From: Rhizobium brockwellii
GTDB taxonomy: Bacteria; Pseudomonadota; Alphaproteobacteria; Rhizobiales; Rhizobiaceae
Direction: 5' to 3'
Assembly (NCBI RefSeq): GCF_000769405.2
Contig: NZ_CP053439.1
Span: forward strand, 1,922,001-1,986,000
DNA: 64,000 nt
The notes under the pieces were generated by a model that was not told the origin of the DNA, did no database searches, and saw nothing but the letters and a program-made list of their open reading frames with translations. Positions 28,960 to 37,894 of this stretch are shown here, one piece after another. The position numbers and the translations under genes are program-made. Every line of letters begins with the position of its first letter. Within the stretch, counting starts at the first letter, position 1.

Positions 28960-31332
28960 ATGACCGTCAATGTTCAATTCCGGTTTCGCTGCGGCTTGCC
29001 CTCGATGGCGTTCGACAATGTCCGTCTCCGCGGCAGTTGGGACGAACAAGGCCGCCCCTCGAACGAGTGGACATCTGTTCCAATGCAACGCTCTCGTGAC
29101 GAGGATGGCTATGATGTCTTTGTCATCAGGGTTCCCTTTCCCGATGACGAGATCGGCACGCATTTTCGCTGGGGGATCGAACTCGATCGACCCGGCGCTT
29201 CAAGCCTGTGGGCGATCGCCGCCGAATTGGACGACGAGGCCTCGACGCGTCGCGAACGCTCCTTTGATCTCCAGCAGGGGATAGCGCCGCAGACCTATTA
29301 TCTGACATGGATCGGCCGTCTGGGGGCAAACCGGGTTGAAAGGCGCGACGGTGTTGACGGCATCCGCATTTCGGTCTGGGCGCCGAACGCCAGGGACGTC
29401 TTGCTCGTGCTCGCCGATCCGGCCGTCGGCTATATCGCCGATGACGGCACCGGAGCGCTCGCAACCATCGGGATGCGCAGGACCGTTGATGAATTCTGGA
29501 GCGTCGAAACCGGCGACGACGACAGCCTCTCCGATTTCGACAGCATGGTCGGCACGGCCTATATGTACCGCATCACCAAGGATGATGGATCGCTCGCCTA
29601 CCGCACCGATATCTGGTCCCTCATGCAGATCGGCGCCGGAGACTTCGATCCCGACGGAGCCGCCTATCACGGATCGCCGGCGGCATTGGACGGACCGCAA
29701 AGCTGTTCGGTCGTCTGCGACCTGAAGCGGGTGGTGCTACCGTCGGGGCAAGAGCTTGCCGCCGAGGCGTTCTGGGCCGACGAATTCGTCGGCGGCCGAA
29801 AGCTTCCCGATCGGCTCGAGGATCTGGTGATCTACGAATTGCACGTCGGCGCACTCGGTTTCGGCAAGGCCGCGCCGGGGACGCTTGATGATGCCATCGC
29901 CTTCGTCGAGCATCTCTCGGCGCTCGGCGTCAACGCCGTGGAGCTGCTGCCGATTGCGGAATTCGAGACCCGAGCCAACTGGGGTTACGGCACGTCGCAT
30001 TTCTTTGCCGCCGATCAAGGGGCCGGCGGCACCGACCGGCTGAAGATTTTCGTCAAGGCCTGCCACCAGCGCGGCATCGCCGTCATCCTCGATGTCTGTT
30101 ACAATCACTTCGATCCGGATGGCGAGCGGGCGCAATGGGCCTATGATTCCAACGATCACACCCGCAATATCTATTATTGGTACGCGGGACGTCCCGGCGA
30201 TTACGCCGATCCGACAGGCGGCTACATCGACAACATCTCCACGGGATGGGCGCCCCGCTTCCATGAGGAAGCGGTGCGACAGCTTTTCATCTCGAGTGCG
30301 GCCTTTCTCGTCTCGGTCTGCCATATCGATGGTTTCCGGCTCGATCAGACAAGTTCGATCCATCAATATCCGGTCCTGCATGCCGATGGACGGCGCGCCG
30401 ATCGGGCCGCAGCCTTCGGCGCCAAATTCCTGAAGCAGTGGACCCGGACGATGCGGCTGATCAAGCCGCAGCTTTTCCTGACGGCCGAGGACTATTCCGA
30501 CTGGTCGGCGATGACGGAGCCAAGCCTGACTGGTGACGGGCTCGGCTTCGATGCGACCTGGTACGGCGATTTTCATCACAATCTGGTCGAATATCACGGC
30601 GGCGCGCAGGCGCAGCTTCTGAAGAATGCCGGTTTCGGGGACAAGCGGGCGCTGACCATGTCGTCTCTTGCCAGTGCATTGCAGACGAGCGCGCACTCCA
30701 AGGTGGTCTACAACCAATCGCATGACGATTGCGGCAATCGCGAGGGGTCGGCGCGCACTGCTGTGATCGCGGTCAATTTCGCGCCTGTTGTCGGTGAGAC
30801 CAAGGCGTGGGCGGAGGCGAGATCCCGGTTCGCGGCGGCGATGACGCTGCTATCACCGGGTACGCCAATGTTTTTCATGGGCGAGGAAATCGGCGCCCGG
30901 AAGCCCTATCGCTACAATGATTTCCTCGAGAACCGGGAGAATATTCTCGGCGAAGCGGAAGGCCGCGGCGCAGGGATGCTCAGCTGTTATCGCGATCTGA
31001 TCGCGCTCAGCATCCGTCAGGACGCCATTCGCTCCCGTAACATCGCCACACCCCTGGTTCACGACGAAAATCGAGTGATCGCGTTTCATCGATGGAATGA
31101 CGGCGAGGATTTCCTCGTTGTGGGGTCGCTGAACGACGCTCCCTTCGAACACGGCTATCGGCTGTACAGCGAACGTCTGGGCGATGGCCTCTGGGAGGAG
31201 ATCTTCAATACCGATGCTGACAAATATGGCGGCTGGAATGTCGGCAATGGCGGCGGAAAAATCAGAGCCACGGCGGGAGTGCTGAATGCCGTGCTGCCGG
31301 CATCAGGCGTTCTGGTCTTTCGCAGGCTGTGA
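28960..31332 (+). CDS. GH13 alpha-amylase family enzyme (branching-enzyme/TreZ-like)
   Basis: A 790-residue glucan-active enzyme. Two N-terminal carbohydrate-binding-like beta domains (about 1-110 and 130-215) precede a GH13 barrel from about 285. The four conserved regions are visible: DVCYNHF (about 378-384), GFRLDQ (nucleophile Asp near 462), TAEDYSDW (acid/base Glu near 510) and NQSHDDCGN. The segment AVELLPIAEFETRANWGYG resembles branching enzymes and maltooligosyltrehalose trehalohydrolase. Exact reaction is open: 1,4-alpha-glucan branching or maltooligosaccharide hydrolysis. The start at 28960 has GGAGG 5 bases upstream. It is not beside glgC/glgA or treY, so it is a stand-alone copy. 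Confidence 0.85.
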   Translation: MTVNVQFRFRCGLPSMAFDNVRLRGSWDEQGRPSNEWTSVPMQRSRDEDGYDVFVIRVPFPDDEIGTHFRWGIELDRPGASSLWAIAAELDDEASTRRERSFDLQQGIAPQTYYLTWIGRLGANRVERRDGVDGIRISVWAPNARDVLLVLADPAVGYIADDGTGALATIGMRRTVDEFWSVETGDDDSLSDFDSMVGTAYMYRITKDDGSLAYRTDIWSLMQIGAGDFDPDGAAYHGSPAALDGPQSCSVVCDLKRVVLPSGQELAAEAFWADEFVGGRKLPDRLEDLVIYELHVGALGFGKAAPGTLDDAIAFVEHLSALGVNAVELLPIAEFETRANWGYGTSHFFAADQGAGGTDRLKIFVKACHQRGIAVILDVCYNHFDPDGERAQWAYDSNDHTRNIYYWYAGRPGDYADPTGGYIDNISTGWAPRFHEEAVRQLFISSAAFLVSVCHIDGFRLDQTSSIHQYPVLHADGRRADRAAAFGAKFLKQWTRTMRLIKPQLFLTAEDYSDWSAMTEPSLTGDGLGFDATWYGDFHHNLVEYHGGAQAQLLKNAGFGDKRALTMSSLASALQTSAHSKVVYNQSHDDCGNREGSARTAVIAVNFAPVVGETKAWAEARSRFAAAMTLLSPGTPMFFMGEEIGARKPYRYNDFLENRENILGEAEGRGAGMLSCYRDLIALSIRQDAIRSRNIATPLVHDENRVIAFHRWNDGEDFLVVGSLNDAPFEHGYRLYSERLGDGLWEEIFNTDADKYGGWNVGNGGGKIRATAGVLNAVLPASGVLVFRRL

Positions 31333-31351
31333 CGCGCCACGCCCGGAACGC

Positions 31352-31540
31352 TCAGGCAAAGCCGAGCGGTAGATTTTCGACTTTCCTGTCATTGCCGTAG
31401 TCGCGCTCATGCGGCGAGCGACGGCGCCCGTCGCTGCGAGCGGAAAGGTCGATGCGGTTTTCAGCGAAGATCCCATCAGGCCAGGTGCCGGTGTCATTGC
31501 AATCGGCATCGATCTTGGGGGCAAGAATTTTAAGGATCAT
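31352..31540 (-). CDS. Small hypothetical protein (62 aa)
   Basis: A 62-residue polar frame starting MILKILAPKIDADCNDTGTW, with a good GGAGGAA ribosome site 7 bases before the ATG at 31540. It is convergent with the GH13 gene, whose stop is 19 bases away. No domain recognised. The clear ribosome site is the main reason to keep it. Confidence 0.45.
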   Translation of the reverse strand: MILKILAPKIDADCNDTGTWPDGIFAENRIDLSARSDGRRRSPHERDYGNDRKVENLPLGFA

Positions 31541-31684
31541 CGGGGTTCCTCCACGGCGCACCATCAACACTCGAAAAGGCCGTCTGGTTCCGCTTATAAA
31601 CCCCGAATTATTAATAAATTAACCATAAAGCTTGAGGGCAAGAGCATTGCTGCATCGATCCCGTCATTCTCGCAAGGGGTGACA

Positions 31685-31987
31685 TTAGTGGACGACTGAT
31701 GACGAGGACATTGACGCCAGCATCCCCTCGGTCGCCCGGATCAGCCGCGCTGCGCGCGCCATCACCTCGGCTCCGGCCTCCGTCTCGGCAATCGCGGTTG
31801 CCATACTGTCCAGTCCGTCCGCCACCTGGATCAGCCTCGGCAGCATATCTGCGCGTCCGACCGCCTCGGTCGATCTGGCGAGCTTACGCAGCGTCTCCGA
31901 ATAGCTCGATATCAAAGCGAGTTTCTGGTCGGCGGGAATAGTGGAGAACGAGCGTTTCCCGGAAGGCGACAGCGGCAATTTCGGCAT
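31685..31987 (-). CDS. Hypothetical helical protein (100 aa)
   Basis: A 100-residue protein, start MPKLPLSPSGKRSFSTIPAD, almost entirely predicted helix (SSYSETLRKLARSTEAVGRADMLPRLIQVADGLDSMATAIAETEAG), ending SMSSSSVVH. AGG lies upstream of the ATG at 31987; the frame is open further upstream. No family recognised. It is divergent from the next gene, separated by 146 bases. Confidence 0.6.
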   Translation of the reverse strand: MPKLPLSPSGKRSFSTIPADQKLALISSYSETLRKLARSTEAVGRADMLPRLIQVADGLDSMATAIAETEAGAEVMARAARLIRATEGMLASMSSSSVVH

Positions 31988-32118
31988 GGATGGCAACCTG
32001 TTGAACTGCGTGTGAACTCGCATCGCCGCTTTTTGTTCCGAGCGGCCCCATGGTCCCGAGGGCCGATCGCTTGCTTTGAAATGGAACTCCGGAGCTTGCT
32101 TGCCGTTGAGATGCATGA

Positions 32119-32529
<411 letters not shown>

Positions 32530-32560
32530 TTTCAACGCAATCTCAAATCCAAATGCAGGC

Positions 32561-32592
32561 GAAGGCTGCCTCGGTTCCCGTCGGCAGCCTTC
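32561..32592 (+). terminator. Terminator of the 131-residue hypothetical gene
   Basis: Ten-bp stem GAAGGCTGCC / GGCAGCCTTC with a 12-base loop, followed by TTGTT, 32 bases after the stop. Confidence 0.7.
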
Positions 32593-32626
32593 TTGTTGGA
32601 TGACAGATTGATGTCAAAACTGAGAA

Positions 32627-32647
32627 ACAGCTGAAAACTTCAGCTGT
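32627..32647. promoter_or_regulatory. Perfect inverted repeat before the phosphoesterase-ABC operon (probable LacI operator)
   Basis: Half-sites ACAGCTGAA and TTCAGCTGT are separated by AAC, a perfect 9-base inverted repeat 82 bases before the first gene. Length and symmetry fit a LacI/GalR-type site, and a LacI-family gene lies at the far end of this locus. As RNA it could also fold, but there is no T-run behind it. Confidence 0.6.
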
Positions 32648-32728
32648 GTGATTGACATGGGAGCCTTCTAGAGAGGGCACGAGAAGGGCGCGCTCGTGAG
32701 GCGCTGCCGACCTCTCGGAGACGCACCC

Positions 32729-33559
32729 ATGAAAATCATTCAGATCACCGACACCCATTTCAGCCCCGACAAGCCGCATTTCAATGGCAACTGGGCGCCG
32801 CTTCTGACCTGGATCGAAGAGACTGGCGCAGACCTGATCGTCCATACCGGCGACCTCACCGTCGACGGCGCCGACAAGGACGCAGACATCACCTTTTCGA
32901 TGGATCTGATGCGCCAGGTGTCTATCCCGATGCTGATGGTCCCCGGCAATCACGATGTCGGGCACCTCAAGGGATCGAACCAGCCCGTCAATGCCGAGCG
33001 GCTGTCCCGCTGGCGCAGCCTTGCCGGCGACGACCGCTGGCTGGAGGATGCGGCCCGCTGGCGCTTCATCGGATTGAACTCGCTGCTTCTTGGTCACGAG
33101 GACGAGGAGGAGGAAGCCCAGTTCGAATGGCTAGCTCAGGCGCTTTCCGACAGGGCAGGGCGACGCGTTGCGCTCTTTGCGCACAAGCCGCTATTCGTCG
33201 ACGCGCCAGATGAAGGTGATACCGGATATTGGAGTGTTCGCCCGTCTCAACGCCGGCGGCTCTATGATCTGATCGCGGCTCATGACGTGGCGCTGTTTGC
33301 GAGCGGCCATCTCCACTGGGCCTGGCAGGGTCGCTTCGACAATACCCAACTGACATGGGGTCCGTCGGCCGCCTTCATCATTGACAAGATGGAGCGCGAG
33401 ATGCCGGGCGAACGCCTGATCGGTGCGGTCGTCCATGAATTCGATACTGGTGTCGAAAGCACGATCGTTGCCGTTCCCGGCATGACCGCACATGTGCTCG
33501 ACGATGTCGTGCACGAAGTCTATCCCCAGGCGGTGAAGCAGCGGGAACCGGTCGAATGA
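32729..33559 (+). CDS. CpdA-like metallophosphoesterase (cyclic nucleotide/phosphodiester type)
   Basis: A 276-residue calcineurin-like phosphoesterase. The di-metal motifs are in order: ITDTHFS (DxH), HTGDLTVDGAD (GDxxx), PGNHDVGH (GNHD), LFAHKPLF and SGHLHWAW (GHxH). This layout matches the CpdA/GpdQ class acting on cyclic nucleotides or glycerophosphodiesters. It has no signal peptide. Start 32729 has CGGAG upstream. Its stop overlaps the ABC ATPase start (ATGA), so it is a true member of the transporter operon and probably cleaves a phosphodiester that the transporter brings in, as UgpQ does for Ugp. Confidence 0.87.
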   Translation: MKIIQITDTHFSPDKPHFNGNWAPLLTWIEETGADLIVHTGDLTVDGADKDADITFSMDLMRQVSIPMLMVPGNHDVGHLKGSNQPVNAERLSRWRSLAGDDRWLEDAARWRFIGLNSLLLGHEDEEEEAQFEWLAQALSDRAGRRVALFAHKPLFVDAPDEGDTGYWSVRPSQRRRLYDLIAAHDVALFASGHLHWAWQGRFDNTQLTWGPSAAFIIDKMEREMPGERLIGAVVHEFDTGVESTIVAVPGMTAHVLDDVVHEVYPQAVKQREPVE

Positions 33560-34782
33560 GCGCGCTCTCGCTTCGCGGCATTACCAAGGCTTTCGGTGGC
33601 AACCAGATCCTCGATGGCGTCAGCCTGGATGTCGCCGCCGACGAATTCATCGCGCTGGTCGGCCCTTCCGGCTGCGGCAAGAGCACGCTGTTGCGCGTCC
33701 TTGCCGGCCTCGACCACGCCGACCAAGGCGAGATCCTGATCGGCGGGCAGGACATGTCCGGCGTTGCGGCAGCCGACCGCAACATCGCCATGGTCTTTCA
33801 GTCCTACGCGCTCTATCCGCATCTGACGGCCTCTGAGAATATCGCCGTGCCCTTGGCGATGCGCCGGCTGTCTAGGATGCAGCGGCTGCCCTTCATCGGG
33901 TCGTTGATGCCGGGCCAGCGCGCCACCCGCAGGGCGATCGCCCGCGACGTCAGGGATATGGCGACGTCGCTGAAGATCGATCACCTGCTCGACCGCAAGC
34001 CCGGCCAGATGTCGGGCGGCCAGCGTCAGCGCGTGGCGCTGGCCCGCGCCATGGTGCGCCAGCCGAGCATCTTCCTGATGGATGAACCGCTCTCCAATCT
34101 CGACGCCAATCTGCGCGTTCACGCCCGCGGCGAGATCGTCGACCTGCATCGCCGCGCCGGCGTGCCGACGCTCTATGTCACCCACGACCAGGCGGAAGCG
34201 CTTTCCATGGCCGACCGTGTCGCCGTGATGATGGGCGGAAAGCTGTTGCAGATCGCCAGCCCTGAGGTCATCTACGACGATCCCGCCCATATCGAGGTCG
34301 CCCGCTTCATCGGCCAGCCGCGCATCAACCTGCTGCCGGCCTTTGCCGAAGGCGGCGTCGTTCTCTGCGGCGGCCTGCGCCTGACGCTTGAAAATTTGCC
34401 CGACAGAAAGATGCCGGTCACGATCGCCATTCGCCCCGAATTCGTCTTTCTTTCCAAAAGCCGACATGACGGCCTTGCCGCCCGGATCGAGCGCGTCGAA
34501 TTCCTGGGCTCCGAAGTCATCCTCCATTGCCGGCTCGAGGCGATCGGCGAGACTATCGTTGTCAAGGTTCAACCGGCCGAAGCCTCCGGCCTTGTGGCCG
34601 GCGATCCGGTCGGGCTGCGGCTTTCGCCCGGCCGCACGCTGATCTTTGCCGAGGACGGCAGCCGGCTGCCCGGCGGCGTTGCAACGGGTGATGCCGGGCT
34701 CGGCGCTGCCGATGCCGGGCTCGCTTCAAGCGATGCCGGGCTCGCCAATAGCGATGCCCAGCGGGAGAGGGCGCATGGCTAG
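33556..34782 (+). CDS. CUT1-type ABC transporter ATP-binding protein (UgpC/MalK-like)
   Basis: A 408-residue ATPase. Walker A GPSGCGKST (residues 36-44), Q-loop MVFQSYALYPHLT, signature MSGGQRQRVALARAMV, Walker B IFLMDEPLSNLD and the H-loop VTHDQ are intact, and a C-terminal TOBE-type regulatory domain follows to about residue 370. An insertion after the Q-loop (about residues 100-128) is longer than in MalK. The last 30 residues are a repetitive tail (three DAGLxxx units) from a 21-bp DNA repeat. It overlaps the upstream gene by 4 bases and the next permease by 8. Confidence 0.94.
   Translation: MSALSLRGITKAFGGNQILDGVSLDVAADEFIALVGPSGCGKSTLLRVLAGLDHADQGEILIGGQDMSGVAAADRNIAMVFQSYALYPHLTASENIAVPLAMRRLSRMQRLPFIGSLMPGQRATRRAIARDVRDMATSLKIDHLLDRKPGQMSGGQRQRVALARAMVRQPSIFLMDEPLSNLDANLRVHARGEIVDLHRRAGVPTLYVTHDQAEALSMADRVAVMMGGKLLQIASPEVIYDDPAHIEVARFIGQPRINLLPAFAEGGVVLCGGLRLTLENLPDRKMPVTIAIRPEFVFLSKSRHDGLAARIERVEFLGSEVILHCRLEAIGETIVVKVQPAEASGLVAGDPVGLRLSPGRTLIFAEDGSRLPGGVATGDAGLGAADAGLASSDAGLANSDAQRERAHG
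34690..34758 (+). repeat. 21-bp tandem repeat at the 3' end of the ABC ATPase gene
   Basis: The segment GATGCCGGGCTCG recurs at 34690, 34711 and 34732, with a partial fourth at 34753, an exact 21-base period. It encodes DAGLxxx heptads in frame, so copy-number change would lengthen or shorten the tail without a frameshift. Confidence 0.9.
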
Positions 34783-35698
34783 CATCGTCTCCATGGCCGT
34801 GCCGCACGATGCCGCCGTTGCGCATCGGCGCAGCGAGGCCCGCATCGCCTGGATGCTGGTGATGCCGGCGATGGTCCTGATGTTGCTCTTCGTGCTTCTG
34901 CCGGTCGCAGCTGTCATCGTGCTCGGCTTCACCGATTTCGAACTCGGCTACGGCAAGTTCCGTTTCGTCGGCTTCGAGAATTACGCGCACCTGATCACCG
35001 ACCGGACGTTTCGCAAGTCGCTCTGGAATACGACAATCTATACCACGATCGTCGCACCGGTCTCGATCCTTCTCGGCCTTGGCATCGCCATGCTCATCGA
35101 GAGCGAGACCAAGGCGCGCAGCTTCTTCCGCACCGCCTATTTCTTGCCGGTCGCCTCCTTGATCGTCGCCATGGCGACCGTCTGGCAATATATGTTCCAC
35201 CCCACAATCGGGCCGGTCAATGCATTGCTCGCCCTCGTCGGACTTCCCGGCCCGAACTGGCTGGGCAGCTCCGGCACGGTGCTTTACAGCCTCTCGATCA
35301 TCGGCGTCTGGCAATCGGCCGGATTCAACATGGTGCTGTTCCTGGCCGGACTGACGGCGATCCCGCGCGAGCTTTACGCGGCCGCCGAGGTGGATGGGGC
35401 CAGATCCTCCCTCGACCGCTTCTTGCTGGTGACCTGGCCGATGCTCGGGCCGACGACGCTCTTCGTCATCACCATCAGCATCACCAATTCAGTCAAGGTC
35501 TTCGAAACGGTGAAGACGCTGACTGACGGCGGCCCGAACAAGGCGTCGGAAGTGCTGCTCTTCACGATCTACCAGGAAGGCTTCGTCTATCTGCGCGTCG
35601 GTTATGCCTCGGCGATGACGGTGGTCTTTCTGCTGATCCTGGTGGTGCTGATGTTCCTGCAGTACCGCGTTCTCGATCGCCGGGTGCATTACACATGA
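34775..35698 (+). CDS. CUT1 ABC transporter permease (UgpA/MalF-like)
   Basis: A 307-residue inner-membrane permease with six helices. The EAA loop is EVDGARSSLDRFLLVTWPMLGPTT, where the ATPase docks. Start 34775 (MASIVSM) has GGGAGAGG upstream and overlaps the ATPase gene. It partners the next permease. Confidence 0.94.
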   Translation: MASIVSMAVPHDAAVAHRRSEARIAWMLVMPAMVLMLLFVLLPVAAVIVLGFTDFELGYGKFRFVGFENYAHLITDRTFRKSLWNTTIYTTIVAPVSILLGLGIAMLIESETKARSFFRTAYFLPVASLIVAMATVWQYMFHPTIGPVNALLALVGLPGPNWLGSSGTVLYSLSIIGVWQSAGFNMVLFLAGLTAIPRELYAAAEVDGARSSLDRFLLVTWPMLGPTTLFVITISITNSVKVFETVKTLTDGGPNKASEVLLFTIYQEGFVYLRVGYASAMTVVFLLILVVLMFLQYRVLDRRVHYT

Positions 35699-36531
35699 TG
35701 ACGAGCGCTTTTTCCCTCGGCAGGATCATCCGCCTGACCCTTCTTTCCTTAGGCGCGATGATCTTCCTGTCGCCCTACGTCTTCATGATATCCACGGCCG
35801 GCAAGGCCCAAAGCGACATCTTCACCTCGTCGCTGTCGCTGATCCCGGCACACCTGACCTATGTCGAGAATTTCACCAAGGCCTTGAGCCGGGTGCCGAT
35901 GGCGCAGCTGTTGTGGAACGGCGTCGTCGTGTGCGGGCTGATCTTCTTCTTCCAGGTGCTGGTGGCGATCCCTTGCGCCTACGCCATGGCGAAGCTGCGC
36001 TTCGGTGCTGCCCGCGCCATGATGGTGCTTGTCATGCTCGGCTTGCTGGTGCCGATCCATGCGACCGCGCTGCCGCTCTATGTCGCCTTCGACCGCGCCG
36101 CGCTGCTCAACAGCTATGCCGCCCTTGTCGCGCCCTTCACCATTTCGGTCTTCGCGATCTTCATGTTCCTGCAGTTCTTCCGCGCCATGCCTGACGATCT
36201 GATCCATGCCGCGCGTCTCGATGGCATGTCGGAACTCGGCATCGTCGCCCGCGTCATCGTGCCGAATGCCTGGCCTGGTGTCACCGCCTTTGCCATCTTT
36301 TCGGTCGTCGCCCATTGGAACGATCTCTATTGGCCGCTGATCGTCATCAGCAAACAGGACTACGCCACGCCGCCGCTCGGCCTGATGTATTTCCGTGCCG
36401 CCGAGGCCGGCGACGACTACGGCGCTCTGATGGCGGCGACCCTCATCATTACCCTTCCCCTCGTCATCGCCTTCCTGCTTGCGCAGAAGCGCTTCGTCGA
36501 GGGCATCACCATGACCGGTCTCAAAGGCTGA
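35695..36531 (+). CDS. CUT1 ABC transporter permease (UgpE/MalG-like)
   Basis: A 278-residue second permease with six helices; the EAA loop reads ARLDGMSELGIVARVIVPNAWPG. Its ATG overlaps the previous stop by 4 bases. The C-terminus (QKRFVEGITMTGLKG) is the usual one for MalG/UgpE proteins. Confidence 0.95.
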   Translation: MMTSAFSLGRIIRLTLLSLGAMIFLSPYVFMISTAGKAQSDIFTSSLSLIPAHLTYVENFTKALSRVPMAQLLWNGVVVCGLIFFFQVLVAIPCAYAMAKLRFGAARAMMVLVMLGLLVPIHATALPLYVAFDRAALLNSYAALVAPFTISVFAIFMFLQFFRAMPDDLIHAARLDGMSELGIVARVIVPNAWPGVTAFAIFSVVAHWNDLYWPLIVISKQDYATPPLGLMYFRAAEAGDDYGALMAATLIITLPLVIAFLLAQKRFVEGITMTGLKG

Positions 36532-36557
36532 CCGGTTTCAACCCAGGAGAACGAGCG

Positions 36558-37823
36558 ATGAAACATATCACCCAGCTTCTCGCCGCAGCGGCCGTCTCGA
36601 TGGCAATCGCGCTTCCCGCGCATGCCGAGACGACGCTAACGGTTCATTACCCGATGCCGGGCTTCTTCAAGGACGTGATGGACACGATCTCGAAGAAGTT
36701 CATGGAAGAAAATCCCGATATCAAGATCCAGTTCGCCAGCCCGTCGGCCACCTATGAAGAAGGCATCCAGACGATCCTTCGCCAGGTCGGCACCAGCGAG
36801 ATGCCCGATATCACCTTCATCGGCCTCAACCGCCTGCGCATGCTCGACGAACGCGACGTCGCCGTCGACCTCGGTCCGCTCGTCCAGAAGGACGGCAACA
36901 TGGCCGAGCAAGGGTTCTCCGACACGATCCTCAAGCTCGCCCAGGTCAAGGGCAAGCAGGTTGGTCTGGCCTTCGCGACCTCCAACCCGATCATGTATTA
37001 CAACGCCGATCTCGTGAAGGCGGCCGGTGGCGATCCTGAAAACCCGCCGAAAACCTGGGATGAGGTCATCGCGCTCGGCGGCAAGATCAAGGCGCTCGGC
37101 AATGGCGTCGACGGCATTGATTACCGCTGGCAGGGCGACGACTGGATGTTTTCGGCACTGCTCTTCGGCGCCGGCGGCAAGATGCTGAGCGACGACGAAA
37201 GCAAGGTTGCCTTCAACGGCCTGGAAGGTCAGAAGGCCGTCGAGGTCCTGCATCGCCTGGTCACCGAAGGCGGCATGCCTGTGTTCACCAAGGCCGCCGG
37301 CGAACAGGCTTTCGCAGCCGGCAAGGTCGGTTTCGAGTTCCAGACAACGGGCGCGCTGCGCAACACGATCAAGAATGTCGGCAACAAGTTCGATCTGCGC
37401 ACCGCCAAGATTCCGTTGATCGATCCGGTGAACGGCCGCCTGCCGACCGGCGGCAACGCCGTCGTCATCCTGACACATGACGCCGCCAAGCAGGATGCTG
37501 CCTGGAAGTTCGCCAAATTCGCCGCCGGCCCTTACGGCGCCTCGGTCGTCGTGCCCGGTACCGGCTATGTCCCGAACAACGAGCTCGCCGCGAAATCGGC
37601 CGATTATCTCGGCGACTTCTACAAGCAGAACCCGCTGTTCCAGGCAGGCCTCAGCCAGATGCCGGTGATGATCCCGTGGTATGCCTTCCCCGGCTCGAAC
37701 GGCGTCAAGGTCACGCAGACGATCGTCGACAACCTCTCGCGCATCGTCGACCAGTCGGCCGAACCGAAGGAAGCGCTCGACGACGCAGCCGCCGATGTCG
37801 AGGACATGCTGCCGCGCAGTTGA
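36558..37823 (+). CDS. CUT1 ABC transporter substrate-binding protein
   Basis: A 421-residue periplasmic binding protein. The signal peptide (MKHITQLLAAAAVSMAIALPAHA) is followed by TTLTVHYPMPGFFKDVMDTISKKFMEENPDIKIQF, the usual SBP_bac_1 opening. The layout and length resemble UgpB (glycerol-3-phosphate binding). The ribosome site AGGAGA precedes the ATG. As the last operon gene, ahead of a terminator, it completes the system. The ligand is not readable; the phosphoesterase in the operon makes a phosphorylated or phosphodiester compound a reasonable hypothesis. Confidence 0.93.
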   Translation: MKHITQLLAAAAVSMAIALPAHAETTLTVHYPMPGFFKDVMDTISKKFMEENPDIKIQFASPSATYEEGIQTILRQVGTSEMPDITFIGLNRLRMLDERDVAVDLGPLVQKDGNMAEQGFSDTILKLAQVKGKQVGLAFATSNPIMYYNADLVKAAGGDPENPPKTWDEVIALGGKIKALGNGVDGIDYRWQGDDWMFSALLFGAGGKMLSDDESKVAFNGLEGQKAVEVLHRLVTEGGMPVFTKAAGEQAFAAGKVGFEFQTTGALRNTIKNVGNKFDLRTAKIPLIDPVNGRLPTGGNAVVILTHDAAKQDAAWKFAKFAAGPYGASVVVPGTGYVPNNELAAKSADYLGDFYKQNPLFQAGLSQMPVMIPWYAFPGSNGVKVTQTIVDNLSRIVDQSAEPKEALDDAAADVEDMLPRS

Positions 37824-37850
37824 TCGGCTTCCCGATCGGGAACAGGGCAG

Positions 37851-37877
37851 GGCCGCCACGCCGGGCGCGTGGCGGCC
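37851..37877 (+). terminator. Terminator of the CUT1 operon
   Basis: Eleven-bp perfect stem GGCCGCCACGC / GCGTGGCGGCC with a 5-base loop followed by TTGTTGTTT, between the convergent binding-protein and LacI genes. Confidence 0.85.
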
Positions 37878-37894
37878 TTGTTGTTTCGCAAGCG

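Noticed and set aside
32627..32647. Reading the inverted repeat as a transcription terminator
   Set aside because: No T-run follows, and a better terminator for the upstream gene is at 32561-32592; an operator is more likely.
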